Shown: positions 20,955 through 34,100 of the stretch, in pieces
Numbering within the stretch: position 1 is the first letter of the stretch
Layout: each line of letters starts with the position of its first letter
Assembly (NCBI GenBank): GCA_963978895.1
Contig: OZ022241.1
Coordinates: forward strand, 5,203,467-5,267,466
DNA length: 64,000 nucleotides
Reading direction: 5' to 3'
From: Erpobdella octoculata
Lineage: Eukaryota; Annelida; Clitellata; Hirudinida; Erpobdellidae
Notes under the pieces: model-generated
The model's input: only the letters and a program-made list of their open reading frames with translations
The model's database searches: none
Told to the model about the DNA's origin: nothing
Translations under genes and position numbers: made by a program

Positions 20955-22029
20955 TACTGAGTATATTATTTAATGACGTTATGACCAGTTTCCTGATCAG
21001 TTCAGCAATTGCTTTCCTAAATGATTTTATGCTCATGAGTTAATTACCTCAAATTCTTCCAATCGTTTATTTATATTGACAATTGCATTTGGGTTCTTTG
21101 GAATGGTTTTACAACGTTATTAGAATATGATGAGAATGTAAGTTTCGATACCTGTTATTGAGACTCATCACTTATCAATTCAATAATACAGCTACTACTT
21201 AAAATCATGAACTCCTAGATAGAACTAATGGACGTGAAGCCCGTTATAGCTCATTACCTCCTGTGATCTATCGCGGCAATCGTACAAGCGCTAACAATAA
21301 TTATCTTTTTATTTTATTTTATTTATTTGAACAACTATACCAGTTGCAGATTTTAGTTTTATCTTCTCTGATACTAAGTTAACAAGTTTATTTTCAATTA
21401 AAACTGCACCAGTTTAAACAAATCATTTTTGACACAACACATATTTTATTATTTATTATTTTTTACAGCATTTAACAAGTATTCACACAAATTTACACAT
21501 GTTTACAAAATTCTAGTCAACTAGAACAATACAAAGATGTTTTTTGTTAAATTTTTTGCTTTGCTTGCAAAGTTTGCTTTGTCAGTCTGTTTTTTGACAC
21601 GATTTTTAGCCACAGAGTTGAAAAGGCGGATTATAATGAGCGCTTTGAAGTCCTGTCTTTTAAAACAATAGTTGTCCACTGCAGCTGAAAACCGGTCGTT
21701 CCATTCTTTTTTTCAAAAAGAAGCTGCTGATTGCTGATTGACATGAGATTGTTCGGTAGAGGTGATGTTAGAATGTCCTCATAGATTCTCCAGCAGCTTA
21801 GAGTGAGGATAAATGTGTAACAGCTTGGCTTCGACAAACCCCCGCGATTGATGGCAGGTAAATAAACTTTTTAAATAAATTACAGGGATTTTTTCATCGC
21901 GATCCCATCTGTTGCAGTTGGACAACACGGAGGTAGGTTATTAAAAAATTATCTCATTAAAATTATATACTCTCTGCCTGTTTTAAAACTATTTTTAACA
22001 AATCTATTTTTTTTTCCATAAAAAAATGT

Positions 22030-22470
22030 TTTATGTACAAAAATAAGTTAGAAGAGAGGAAAAAAGAAGGGAGTGGGAAATCAATCATGAGAACAAGCGG
22101 AAGAGCGAATTGGATTGGGAAAACGAGTGAAAGCGAGAAAACGAGTGGAACGAGAGCGAGCGGGAACGGAGAAGCGAGCGGGAAGGAGTAGAAAAATAGA
22201 TAGAAGATAGTTGAAGAAAAAAAGGTGCAATAGCGGGAAATCAAGCTATCAAGCTGGAGAAAAAGCAGAAAACCGAGCAAGAATGCGAAGACAAGTGGGA
22301 GAGCGAGTGGGCATGAAAAAGGGAAAGCGAGCGGGAACGGGAAAGCAACCGGGAGCGCGAGAGCGATTGAGAAAAAGGCAAGCGGGAGCGGGAGATCAAG
22401 CGGTGATGGAAACGTGAGCGAGAGAGAGAAAAACCACCGCCAACACCGGGTAACCCCGCTGGTATTGTAA
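22030..22470. repeat. Purine-rich GAGCGGGA-type repeat tract
   Basis: Degenerate GCGGGAACGGGAAAGCGA units on the plus strand, followed by a block CCGGGTAACCCCGCTGGTAT. The same association (AGCGGAGTAACCGGCGTTGT next to a GCTCCCGGTCGCT tract) occurs in the other orientation at 33930-34100. It is a member of a dispersed repeat family; open frames across it are low-complexity artefacts. Confidence 0.7.
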
Positions 22471-23120
22471 TAAAAGTTTTTTCATAACTATACTTAATAT
22501 TTAGATATAGAAATAGATGTTTTGTAATGTTATCAACCAACTGGCCGGTTTCGGCTTCAACAGCCATCTTCAGGGTTGCTTACTACCTAAATAGATTCTC
22601 ATTTGCATATTGCACAAAATAAAGCTAGTTCAGGACGATAAATAATATTAAAATTTATTTCAAATAAGTTAGTCAGAATAATAAGACTGTCAGCAAGCAT
22701 TTTAAGTTATCCAGAAAATGATTAAAGCCACGTAATTTTTTGTGTTTCCATCTTAACTCATAAGCATCCCAAAATGTGACAAATGTCTACCATCGTTAAA
22801 AAGTACATATCAGTATTAAACACAGATTTTACATCGAGTTATACGTTTTTGTCTTCATTTTCTTCCCTTCTAACAGTTTATTACGTTTATCATTTAAACG
22901 AACAAATATACTTTCCATTTGAACATTTTCTGAAACAACTGAAAAACAATCAATATTTTGTACTAAAAAGGAGGATCAGCATATCATTCTTTACCAATTA
23001 GAGTACTGCAAGGGCCAATTTTTGTGGCCCGATCCGTTTCATAAGCCAAATTTTCAGGCCCGGCCCGTTTTTACACACTTTTACTTAATTTGACTTTTCT
23101 GTCTGTCTGTCTGTCAGGGG

Positions 23121-24311
23121 CAGTGTTGGGTTTGTTACTTTACTTTTGTAATTTGTTACTGTTACATGATGAAAAAGTAATTTGTTACTGTTACTTGTTA
23201 CATTTTTTCAAAAGTAATTTGTTACTGTTACTTTTTGGTTTTGAAAGTAACTTATTACGTTTTTGTTACTTTACAAAAAGTTGTTTCCAAACAGATGCAA
23301 CACCCCATAACTCAATACTTGATTTTTGTTTTTAAAACAAGAACACAACTTTATTATAAAAATCAAAGAGTTATAACTAATAAGTCAAATGGTGAAGATC
23401 TTTGATTGAGCTACGAAAAGCTTTATTAGCTCTGAGCAGCAGTTGTCGTTGAAAATGACTATCAGTCAAACGATTTCTTCTTGGAGTCAAAATTTGACCA
23501 GCCAAGCTAAACAGCCGTTCAACAGGAGCACTTGATGGAAGAGAAGTATTATATCTTTTGAACAATTTCAAGATACATGGAAATTTGAGTAATCATTCAA
23601 TATCACGAGAAGTATCGCTAAGATACATATCCACCTCCGCAGTTTCATCAGTTTGCTTAAATGTATCTGTAACAAATATAAAAAAATCATCATCTGGCTG
23701 AGGCATCTCAGCTGAACCATTTTGTTGTTCAGCCTGCATTTCAACTTTCAACCTGCTGTACAGCAATCACTTGCTCATATAACTAATTGCGGGCGTAATT
23801 TCTTCTATCGTTATCATCGAGCTGATGCACCCATCCGATTTCATTACCAGTTTCTTCATAATTTAACTCTTTATTAACTTCCATGATCCCAAAACACGAT
23901 CTGTGAACTCGCAAACGTTTCCGAAAGAGTAAACGATAATAAAAAGGAAATTTGTTTACCCTGATATGGCGCGTTGTTAAAATAAACGCGACCATGAATC
24001 CAGTGACACACTTTGCTCCTATTGGTCCAGACTCGCGCCATCTTAACGCTTGATCCAATGCTCGAAAATAAAAAGTAACAAGTAACAATTTTTAAAAATC
24101 CGTTACTGTTACTTTAAAAAAGTAATTTGTTACTGTTACTTTGTTACAATTTTGAAAAGTAATCTGTTACGTTACTTGTTACTGAAAAAAGTAATTTGTT
24201 ACTGTTACTTTGTTACAATTTTGAAAAGTAATCTGTTACGTTACTTGTTACTGAAAAAAGTAATTTGTTACTGTAATTCCGTTACTTGTAATTTGTTACT
24301 ACCCATCACTG
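23121..24311. mobile_element. Internally deleted hAT element with 8-bp target duplication
   Basis: Left end CAGTGTTGGGTTTGTTACTT, right end in reverse CAGTGATGGGTAGTAACAAA. Both sides carry many subterminal GTTACT/AGTAAC repeats. A perfect 8-bp direct repeat GTCAGGGG flanks it (23113-23120, 24312-24319). The inside holds only the start and the end of a transposase, so it is a deletion derivative. Confidence 0.9.
23377..24070 (-). pseudogene. hAT transposase, N and C termini joined by deletion
   Basis: The C-terminal piece at 23571-23377 has the hAT dimerisation core [20 protein letters not shown] followed by NRLTD. The N-terminal piece at about 23883-23783 starts MEVNKELNYEETGNEIGW and breaks soon after. 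The middle of the enzyme, including the catalytic residues, is absent. The element depends on a transposase from elsewhere, if it moves at all. Confidence 0.75.
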
Positions 24312-25429
24312 GTCAGGGGGGGCAAGCTTTTTATTTTTTGTCTCTTTGCCTCTACTCTCATATTCTCTCTCAGATTTTTTTTTCTTTCTAATGAGCCCAA
24401 GAAAATTTTGAAATTTTTTGTTTAAAATTGGGCATATAGAGTACAATTTTCGGTTAACTTTATTTTGTTTTACATCATAATAAAAATTCCAAAATGTTTT
24501 AAAAACACGCTGAAAATTACAAAAATGCTTTAGTTAAAAAGGTTTATATCTCCTACAAAGCCAAATTGTCATTGCTGGATAGAAATTTGTGTACCTTTAA
24601 GACTTTACAGAAAAAGTTGGAAAAACTTGTATGAAAATGAGAGGAGACAATCAAACAATAGCCATTCATCAGTAAAAGCCTACACTAATGTTTTTTGGAG
24701 GCCCATTATACAAGAGCCCCAGCACTGCCAACAGCTATACATGAGCTCATTAGCTAATACATGCTTAAATAAATATTACACCATTTAACCAGTGGTGGAT
24801 CAGTTATTCTGAATAATTTTCACGAATCGTAGTGTTTAGAGAAACGTGAATGGAGTAAAAAGTAGAGCATCGGGGGGGGGGTGCATCACCAAAGATAATG
24901 ATAATAATGATAACAATAGAAGGAGTCACGGTTGTTACAATGAGTTACAAATGTTTTAATTATAAATATTTTGTCAATTTTTGTCTAAAAAAATTTAAAC
25001 CGTAAACCCAAGGGGGGGGGGCAAGTGCCCCCCTTTCCCCCTCTTGCGGCCGACTATGTGTCTGTCTGTCTATCTGTTTATCTATCTGTCTGTTGCCAAA
25101 TTTTGCAATCGATTTTAATCTAACTGCCCGATGAGCTAGACACCTCCGAATTTAACAAGCTTCCGAACTGATTAACAATGCATTTTATCAAATTTTCGGA
25201 TCGATTGGACAAAAATTAACTAAATAACTATTTGGGATATTTTCGTCAAACTATTTATTGTCTATGCTAATATGTTTGTTGTTTATGTAGTAAAAATATA
25301 AAAGTGTTTTTTTTAAAGCTTTGTTTTTGCTTCACTTGTTACAATCAAGATCCTACCCGTGCAGTATTCTAATACTAAAAATACTAATCCCTGATTCTGA
25401 AGATCACTGTATAAGCCAAAACTGGCCAG

Positions 25430-27256
25430 ATGGTTGATAATAAAGCTAAAAGTTTTACCTTTTGTGTTTTCCTTTTTTTAAATATTTTTTCATGTAATGC
25501 TGGATTCAGGATTGTCGATAGTAAAGATCACCTAGAAGGGCCTGTAATAGGCATTGATTTTGAAAGACGACAATTTTGCGTCGTGAATGAAAATATTGAT
25601 AAAGAGCTGGAAAATAAGAAAGAAATCAAGCCATATCATTTTTTCGAAAATTTTGATCGAACGAAGTTGAAAGGTTTAGCACAAGCTAAGTATTATAATT
25701 CTTTAGCACGCTGTTCAGAAGTTTTGGGAATAAGAAGTGCTGCCTGGCAGAAGAGTCATATGTTAGTTTATGCTTATCAATTACCTTAATTCTTCGACAA
25801 CAATCTGTTGTGAAAATAGTTTAAAGAAAATTTACTATAAATTACATATTCAGATCAAGTAATCTCGGAATAGACATGACCATCTGGAAGCCAGATGTAA
25901 ACTTTAGCAAGTTTCAGACCACGTCCTGTCTTTTGGCTAAAATGAAATACAAGGCTGGTTAGTTACTAGTTTTTAATAAACAAATAATAATAACTTATTT
26001 ACTATAAAATGATAAAATTTTCATTACTTCAAGAAACGTTTTTAAAGAGAAAGGTGAAAAGCGCTGTCATTGCTGTTCCGTTTTATCAGTATGATCCTGC
26101 TTATGCAAAAGTAGGTTCCATAAGCTGGACTTTCAGGATATAAATAGTTTAATATGCATTATTAATAATGAATAAAATGTATTGGTTAAAATGCATTTTA
26201 ATAGAAAATCCAATCAGCCTGTAGAAAAATTGGAATCGAACATGTCTGCTTTCAACAAAACTTTTACGCTGCCACATTAGCTTCTGGTTTTTTTAACCCC
26301 TGTACTAATCAAGTGTTAGTTTTGATTTGTGTTTTTTTTTTCAAGTATAATATTATACTGGAGATGGTTTATTCATTAAGTGAACATTTTTTTGCCGTTG
26401 TGTTACAGGACTGTTGTTTGCAATTTGTCTGGTGCATGTGAGCTTGCTATAGTCGATCAAAATAAAGACTTGGTCAAGATTAATTCGTCTATTGATCAAA
26501 CTTATTGGGAGCAACATTTTAACGATGCATTTTCAAGATATTTTAAAAGAGCATGCAAGAAACAGGTTTGTATATAATTCTTTATGCAGATGTCTCTTAG
26601 CAGTCTATCTATTTCATGACATTATTGACAGAGTGGTATTGATCTCAATCGAAACTTATCTCTACTGCATTATCTTCGAACGACAATAGCTGATGCACAG
26701 GACCAATTGTCAAAAGTTACTGAAGTTGAAGTTGAAGTTGAAGTAATCAGTCCAAGCTCATTTTTAAACCCAAGATATGAATTTACTTTTAAATTAACAA
26801 GAAAAGAATTTGAATATTCAGTTAATAATCTGCTCTTGGAAGTTGCTAGATTGTGTGAAAGACTCATCAAGTCTCACAAGCTGGATACGAACAAAATCGA
26901 TAAAGTTATTTTGGTCGGGGGCATGACTAAAATGCCAAAAGTAAGTTGAAAATTAATTAGCCAATAATTTTAAAATCATATTATAGTAAAATTTTATAAT
27001 TGCTGTTTAATTTTTATCCTAAAAGTTTAAAGAAATCATTGAACACATGTTTGATCAACCAGCTCACTGTGTAATCAACCCTGATGAAGTTGTTGCTATG
27101 GGATCCGCGATCCAGGTCTAACTTGCTAACCTTTATTGATTTCTCTCTATTTTTCAAATCAATTGTTATTATTTTTCTATCGGAGAAGCTAAATTTCATT
27201 AAATATTCTATTGACAGGGTACACAGCCATTTTCACTAATGTGTTATCCGGTGTAA
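25430..27256 (+). CDS. HSP70-like protein, NBD only, with signal peptide
   Basis: Model: join 25430..25761, 25854..25957, 26034..26114, 26218..26314, 26409..26565, 26632..26940, 27026..27115, 27218..27256; eight exons, 402 residues, all GT/AG with matching phases. Residues 8-25 are hydrophobic (FTFCVFLFLNIFSCNAG), a likely signal peptide. The rest aligns to an HSP70 nucleotide-binding domain, closest to mitochondrial HSP70: VIGIDFERRQFCVV, KVKSAVIAVPFY, SGIDLNRN, FKLTRKEFE, KVILVGGMTKMPKV, INPDEVVAMGSAIQ. The protein stops 12 residues later, so there is no substrate-binding domain. ATP motifs are eroded: GIDLGTT reads GIDFERR and DLGGGTFD reads NLSGACEL. Signal peptide plus lone NBD recalls HSPA13/STCH. 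It may be a diverged pseudochaperone or a gene losing function; the first donor and last exon are the least sure. Confidence 0.62.
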
Positions 27257-27293
27257 TGAAGGAGACAGAAGTGAAGACAATTTTTTATTCAAG

Positions 27294-27299
27294 AATAAA
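27294..27299 (+). terminator. Poly(A) signal AATAAA of the HSP70-like gene
   Basis: AATAAA 38 bases after the stop, with a second copy about 10 bases on. This agrees with the transcript ending here and with the protein lacking a substrate-binding domain. Confidence 0.55.
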
Positions 27300-27309
27300 A
27301 CTTTTAATA

Positions 27310-28694
27310 AAAATTCTGATCAAAGAGTTTATTGCAAAAGATTTAAAAACTTAAAAATTATGTTGGAATGCTATGTAAGTGGTAGAGATGCACTGATAAT
27401 GCGATCATGTCGTTTTGGGCTCCTAAAAGGTAGAAGTGGGCCTCAAAAATGCCCCCAGTTGTGTATAGTGGAAACTTTTGAAGTTTGAGTGGGCCTCTTC
27501 TATGGTGAGTTGGGCTCTATGACGATGAGATGGGCCTCCTGTGATGTTTCAGTTGGCCCCTTGTTTGGATTAACCATTAGCAAACAAGGCACGTGTCTCG
27601 GTACTAAGCGTTTGGGGACATCACAAGTCCTCAAGAAATATTTTAGAAAACTTCGAAATTTTTTTTTTGAAAAGTGGCTTCGACTACTCCCCCCCTCGGT
27701 CATCAGCTTTTCTTGGCAGTAAGGGGCATCCATGTGGGTTTTTGCCTTGTGCACTAAAATGGCCTAATCCGGCCCTGGTCGGCCCTTAAATTGTTTAAGA
27801 AAAAAATTAATTTTTTTTGAAAAATTATCTGCTACTACCTCTCTTCATCAACTTTAAAAAAAAACAATAAAAAAAGGGATTTTAAAAAAACATTTCGGAA
27901 AAATAGCTGCCACTACTCTCCATCATCAGCTTTTTTGAAGAAAAAATAAAAAAGGATTTCGAAAATTTCTGGGAAACATTGCTGGGCCCTTAGAAGAAGC
28001 TGTTCTCTTAAGATTTTGCTGAAATGATGTTTCTGGGTATTTCCTGTTAATTTAGTTAAAATGCAATTAACTAAATACACTGATACTATTATTAATCTCC
28101 ATTTTGATGGCAATACCAATTTATGGCTAAAAAGCAGATATTGAAAAAGTTTTGCTTGTGAAGCAATCTCGTACTCTGAAAATTCGACAAAAAAACTGGA
28201 TTACTTATTGTTCAGTTGTACAAAATTTGTTGAATGACATGGAATTGAAGCGTTTTGCACAACGAAACACATCACCTGAGAACAGCATAATATTTTTTTT
28301 AAACTTTCTTTACAAGGAAGAACATTAAATTATCTTAATTTTGGCTACGTTTCTTCTTATTAAGGATGATTTTTTACAACCGATATAATACAATGATATA
28401 AAATAATCAACAACTTTGATAATAAAGTTATGCAAAAAACTGTTTTTACAATGAAAATATGATATCGGTAGCGTTTGAGATTAGACAAATTTTTCTAATG
28501 GTTTTTTTTAAATCTTAGGAATGTTCCTGGTTGGCCTTGTTTGGGGGGGGGGGGGGCATCATCATATAAACACGCCCTGCATCCAACGCTTGACATTTTA
28601 ACTCACAAGTACTGACTAGTGTGCACCCGTTTTATTATCATTACTATTTTGTGTTGTTTTTGTATATTTATTACCATGCTGTCATTGCTGTCTA
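27310..28694. other. Non-coding stretch with repeat fragments
   Basis: No gene supported. 27410-27560 repeats a TGGGCCTC motif several times. 27655-27715 and 27895-27945 carry reverse copies of the GCTGATGACCGGGGG/TAGTCGAAG dispersed repeat. A run of 13 G at 28541 may be unstable in sequencing. Confidence 0.5.
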
Positions 28695-31600
28695 TTAGAT
28701 TTCACCAGGTGCGCAGTAGAGGAGTTTCTGGATGAGGAGGTTGATCATACCTGTACGAATAATTTAACTCATGGCTTAACTTTCAGCATAAAAATAATCG
28801 TTTAATTAAATCAACTGAAATTTGAACTTTCCACTCACTGTATTTTCGCCCAACCCATGGATACCTTGGCAACCAGAAGACGAAGACGACGTAATAGAGA
28901 ACAGGGAAGGAGGCCAATATTAGAAAGAGGAAAACCGACTGTAGGAAGTTGGTGAAGAGGCTTACTAAGAGGAGAAAGGTCAAGAAGATGCTGTATGTTG
29001 CTGGTACGAAAAGCGGAAGCTATGAAGTCGGAAGTAAAATTTGAGGCATAGAATAAACATTTTGAAACAAACGTATCCGATTTCATAATTTAGAATAAAT
29101 TCATATTTAAGGCTCGGGGGGTAAAATGTGAAACTTCATGAGAATTAATTATTATTGTCATCGTAATTATCATTATCATCGCCATCGTAATCATTTTTCA
29201 CTCGAGATGGGGTGGGGGGAAAAAAGTTTCTAAATCACAGACTTTTGACTCGAGCTTATGTTAATGCAATAAATAATAAATATTAATAAGCCAAATATAA
29301 CCTTAAATCGACGATCTTTGAGATCATAACTTTCACTGCTCGAGTCCATAGTCCTAGCCCTGAGATAACCAAAGACGACCATTGCGTCCCAGAATACAAA
29401 CGTTAGCGTGACATTCTTTATGACATTTTCAGTCTCCATCAACCATATGTAGAAAAGAGACATAAAGCCCTTCAAATTAATAAAAAAACCTTCTGCTAAA
29501 ATCGTTTTTTTCGGTATAATGTTATTTTTATTAAATCATAAGGTTTACAAGAATTTTGATATGGTCCTAAAACAATTGAGTGTAATTAATGATATGCTTA
29601 AAATGTTATTATGTTAAACTGAACTAATCACTCGGAATAGTTATCATGTGAAAAAAACAGTATTAGATAATAGAATAGAAAGTGCGTATTTGTGTATATT
29701 TACTACTGCTATACACCTCACTGTATGCTATGCATATGAAATAATTATTTAAACGCACAAACACCTGCATCAAAACGGCCATAATAGGAGTACTGAAGGT
29801 GATGCTGATGAACGACATACAAATCGGTACGTGGTTGTTGCGGGCAGCTGCAAATAGAACTCTGGCGGAGAAATGAAATAAATTTAAAAAAAAACATCGA
29901 AATTCAATTCGTGATGACCTCAGATGAACTCCATCTTATAGAAAGTAGCAAACCTCGAGCCGATCATAAGAGCTGAATTGAAGCTGGAGCAGGCAGTGAT
30001 TGCGATGAATATGGACATAATTATTCCGGCTGGTCCGATCATCTTAATGGCCATGCTCTTCGATTGTTAAAAATAATGATAATTTAAAACAAGTTATAAA
30101 CACTTTTCTTTAAAATGCTCTAAAAAAGTACAAAATGAATTATAAATTTAAAAGGGCGGGGTTCAATCGTTGAGGTCGCAGGAGTACTAAGGAAAGCGCC
30201 CCACGTTTTTATTTTTTACGACAACGATGGTGATGAAAACGACGATGATAATGAGGACGGGGTTTCATTAGTCATTAAAAAGAATTCATTCCATTAAACT
30301 TTTTGGAAATGGTTCAATTTTTATCGAGGTTGACCTTTGTTTCCCCGAAATTTACCATTTTTGCACCACTGTCACTAAACAGCTGAAATATTCTTAGCAC
30401 AACGGGCTCTCACAAAGTTTATTTTCATTTTGATGGAAACGGAGATCCAGGAAAAGTCGCAATAGCAGATTAAAGAGTTCTATAAAACTCCCTTTTTCAT
30501 TGCATGTTATGTAAACCTCCCGTCAACACACCCAAACCAGAATTCAGCAAGCCCATTTTATCTGATTTACAAATGCATGTCCGAATCAATCAGACCGATG
30601 GTGAAATTACTGGTGAGTGGTGACGGTGAAAACATTAATTGCAAAGACCGTACTTATGACACGTGGTAACCTATGATTGTACTTCTGAACTTCTTAAAAG
30701 CCAAACTATTATCAGAGACAGCCTGCTTAGCTGCATAGGGCACTGCAAGAGCGCCATTTCAGCAAAAGCATTGGAGAGGGCAAACTGTTTAGGAAGTTTT
30801 CATTTCTAAATTTTATACTAATAATGCTAAGCCTTTTCTTTAAAAATAGTTGATGATTGGGGAAGGGTAGTTGTACGTAATTTTCTCATTTTCCCTAACT
30901 TTGTAGCAATTGTTTTCATATTTGGGGAGCAACCACCCCATGCTCCCCAAAATTACACCCCTGTCAACAAGCTAACAGCTTAATAGCTGCCACAAGATGG
31001 CGCAAACTTACGACGGCGACCGCTTCCGACTGAAGCATCTCTTCCTTGCCGAGAATGACCAAATAGGACATGTTGACCAAAAGGTAGAGAACAGTTACAA
31101 TTGCACAGCTGAGGAATATGGCGGCAGGTAACGTTCTATGAAGTAAAAAAATTAAATAAATTAGTGGTTAACCAAGAATAAACTTGTTCTTGTGGTTGTA
31201 GAAGTTTGAAGACGAAAATAATAAAATAGTTATTATTATTTAAAACGACAATTTATATAGCGCCGTGTCCAGCAGAAGCCAATTAAAAGGCGCTTATGTT
31301 CACATTTGAGTAAACTTAAGTTAAACATTTCTTCAAACAGAGTAACTGTTAGTTGTTTGCTGACGCAGAATGTTGTTAAAAGTAATTAAAATAACTTATG
31401 ACATTCGAGTTAAAACTAAATGCTTAAAAAATTTTGAGACATAAATAAATAACGCAAATTATTTTAGATAAAATTCTTAAGATGTTACAAGCTGCATATA
31501 TGCTGCAACCTTTTTGGATTCTTGACCTCTTCAATGATGAAATTCAGAGCACTCCTGCAAAAAACATGAATAGTTTCAACCAGATGGTAATGAAATTTAA

Positions 31601-33062
31601 AACTTATTATGTAACCATGCATATAGATATCGTTTTATAATATCAGCACACTAGCGATGTACATAGCTGATACACGGCCAGCGCTGTCAGTTAGTCAGTA
31701 CTACAACAGTAAGAATAATAACAACTCTGTCTCGCTAATTGCGAATCAGTTCCAATCTTGGGAGTTAAGAAAAGGGACAGTTAAAAAGATCAAATTCTGA
31801 TCCACGACAGGAAGTATTTATGTCCTTCCTACGCACAGCCATTTCAGTCTCAAAACACCTGGTGTAAAAACTATAAACTATTATACAAAAAAAACAATAA
31901 TAACATAAATTACAATAGCAACATCAGTAGCATTAATAACATTGAAAAGATGACCAGCCACTAAAAGTGAAGACTGCTATGAAGAAGGCAGAGATGAGAT
32001 CGGATGCACTTAGTTCTTCTGATCCCTGGAACGGCTCCTTGAGAATTTCAGCGCTGCCTGCAAGAAATGATTGGTCCTAAGTTAAATAGGTTAACAGAGT
32101 AGGTAGAGAGTCAGACTTGAATGGGAAAAGTTTAAGGTTCATCTCACACTAGCTGTTTCTCCGTGGACATGTAAAAGACCAGTGCCAACGGCATTGATTG
32201 ATTAATTGATTAAAAGAAAACAAGTTTATGTTACCTGCCATGACGTTGTAAAGGCCGATAAATGAGAAGCAAGTAAGTACCAGGATGGTGATCGTTATCA
32301 AGACCGTTTGACCTCTGGCTGCGTGTTTGACACTGACGCAGTTGAGGGCGACCACGCAGGCTGAGAAAAAATTATTTAAAATCAGTTATTTGCAAGACTG
32401 AAACGAAGACCCGAGGTACTAGGGTCAAGGCCAGAAAATCTGAAGACTAAGCAAAGGTCCCATCTCAAAATGTCAATAATGAAACTGTTTAAAAACATCA
32501 CTATTATTAACTTACTGGCCACCATAGAAGCTATCAGATTAACAGCCACTGGTGGAATTTGGCAGTCGGCAAAAAATGGTTTGAGAAGATAGTTGCCGAG
32601 CATGATGACTTTTATGGAGCTACTAGCTGGCCTCAAGAAAGCTTGAAACTGCCAAGAGTATATAAGCCCGACCCATGGACTGTACAACTGGCACAGGTAG
32701 TTGTACGTTTCTCCGCTGGTCGGATACCGCAATCCCATCTCGGCCGAGACGAAAGAGCCGAAAAGTGCGTGCAAGCCTGCCAGGGCCCATACGATCAGGG
32801 TCACTCCAGGAGATTTGGCGTGCTTCAAGACGTGAGGTGGGGTGATGTATATGCCCCCGCCAATCATTATGCCGGTGATGACTGAAGTCCCGTAGATGAT
32901 GCCTAGCTGTCTTTTCAACTGTAGTGGTTCTTCTACTTCTACGACAGACTTGTCGTCGTTTAGCAGGGTTTTTTCTCCTGAAGTAGCTTCGCCCTCTGTC
33001 GAACATTCTGGTTTAAATGTTCGGTTCTTTGTGGTACTGAAACCTTTCGAATCTGATTCCAT
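28695..33062 (-). CDS. SLC7 light-chain amino acid transporter, copy B
   Basis: Paralogue of copy A, same strand. Model: complement join 28695..28750, 28839..29019, 29302..29469, 29765..29861, 29954..30057, 31012..31135, 31510..31554, 31955..32057, 32235..32360, 32516..33062; 10 exons, 516 residues. Marks: IMIGGGIYITPPHVLKH in TM1 (again GGG instead of GSG), Cys167 in FFADCQIPP as the expected bridge to an SLC3 heavy chain, FSGWSALNFIIEEVKNPKR, ITACSSFNSALMIGSR, and tail QKLLYCAPGEI. The N terminus (about 50 residues) is acidic and shorter than in copy A. Copy A splits exon 1 by an intron that copy B lacks; five internal exons have identical lengths. Introns are smaller and free of the giant arrays. 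Substrate not predictable; likely an obligatory exchanger needing a heavy chain. Confidence 0.92.
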
Positions 33063-33639
33063 TATTTAATCAAGCGTGTTCTGAAATTTTCAAAATACGT
33101 GTTTTTTTTTCTTCAAATTCTCCCAGGGTTACCCATCAGCAATCCAACAAACAAATTTATTTCTGTATTTCAATTATTTTTATATTTATTATATATATTT
33201 AATCAACTTTTATTTATTTATTTTTCGGACCACACATACACAGATCGAATGAGCCACATTATTACCTCATCTCCATCCTCAGCCTTGTATTTATTTATTT
33301 ATTTTCAAACGCAAGCCGCTGACCTTACCACTTGAACTTTTAGACAAACAACTGACTTCTTGACTTTTAACTGCTCTTCTCGAAAATTCAACTTGACAAC
33401 ATCAATCGTCGGCACTCATCATACAACTTGACGCGTGCAAGCGCCAGAAATTTCATATTCGCTACAGTGTTATAAATAAACGGCTCAAGGCCTTAATATA
33501 TCGCACAAGTAATTCACGTCTAGAAACGTTTTGGCCGTCAAAATAGAGGTTCAGAGTTCAAATAACGCCTCTCCACATCTGATTTGCTACACTGGAACTG
33601 AAACTCTTTTGACTCTCTTGTTAAATCTTCGATTCTAGG

Positions 33640-33800
33640 ACTGTTCATCAAAGGACGGTTCATCAAAGGACTGTTCATCTAGGACTATTCATCAAGGGAC
33701 TAGTCATCAAAGGACTATTCATCAAAGGACTATTCATCAAGAGGACGGTTCATCATAAGGACTGTTCATCTAATGTCTATTCATCCAGCGGACTATTCAT
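33640..33800. repeat. Minisatellite of GGACTGTTCATCAAA-type units
   Basis: About eight irregular 15-19-bp units containing GGACTATTCATCAA, 580 bases upstream of copy B. The reverse complement forms a second array at 34920-35090. Confidence 0.85.
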
Positions 33801-33929
33801 CAAAAAAAAAGTTAATAAAATTGGTTAAGATGTTATTTTCAACCAAAATATGCTACCAAATCATGGAGTAATTTATATCAATTTTACAGTGCTACTGTGC
33901 TTGTATCCAAATACTTTATACTTTATAAA

Positions 33930-34100
33930 AGAACTAGCGGAGTAACCGGCGTTGTTCGGGGTTTTTAGAGGTTTTTCGATCGTTTTTCTCGCTTGCTCTC
34001 ACGCTCCCGGTCGCTCTCTTTTCCCGCTTGTCTCCCGCTCCCGCTTGCCTTACCGCTCCCGATCGCTTTCCCGCTCCCGGTCACAGCACCAGCAAAACTA
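33930..34100. repeat. Pyrimidine-rich GCTCCCGGTCGCT tract
   Basis: Inverted relative of the tract at 22030-22470: AGCGGAGTAACCGGCGTTGT, then degenerate CGCTCCCGGTCGCTCTCTT units. Dispersed repeat. Confidence 0.65.

Larger units (their letters stand above)
23001..25369. mobile_element. TA-flanked inverted-repeat element, copy 2, split by a hAT
   Basis: Left end GAGTACTGCAAGGGCC preceded by TA; right end, in reverse, GAATACTGCACGGGT with TA outside. The internal GTGGCCCGATCCGTTTCATA and CAGGCCCGGCCCGTTTTTAC match copy 1. A complete hAT element (23121-24311) was inserted later. Without it the element is about 1.17 kb and has no coding sequence that I recognise. Confidence 0.65.

Noticed and set aside
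22211..22417. Arg/Gly/Lys-rich frame
   Set aside because: Low-complexity translation of the GAGCGGGA repeat, with an inverted relative at 34 kb.
32559..32885. 108-codon plus-strand frame
   Set aside because: Antisense of SLC7 copy B exon 1, which has clear family motifs on the minus strand.
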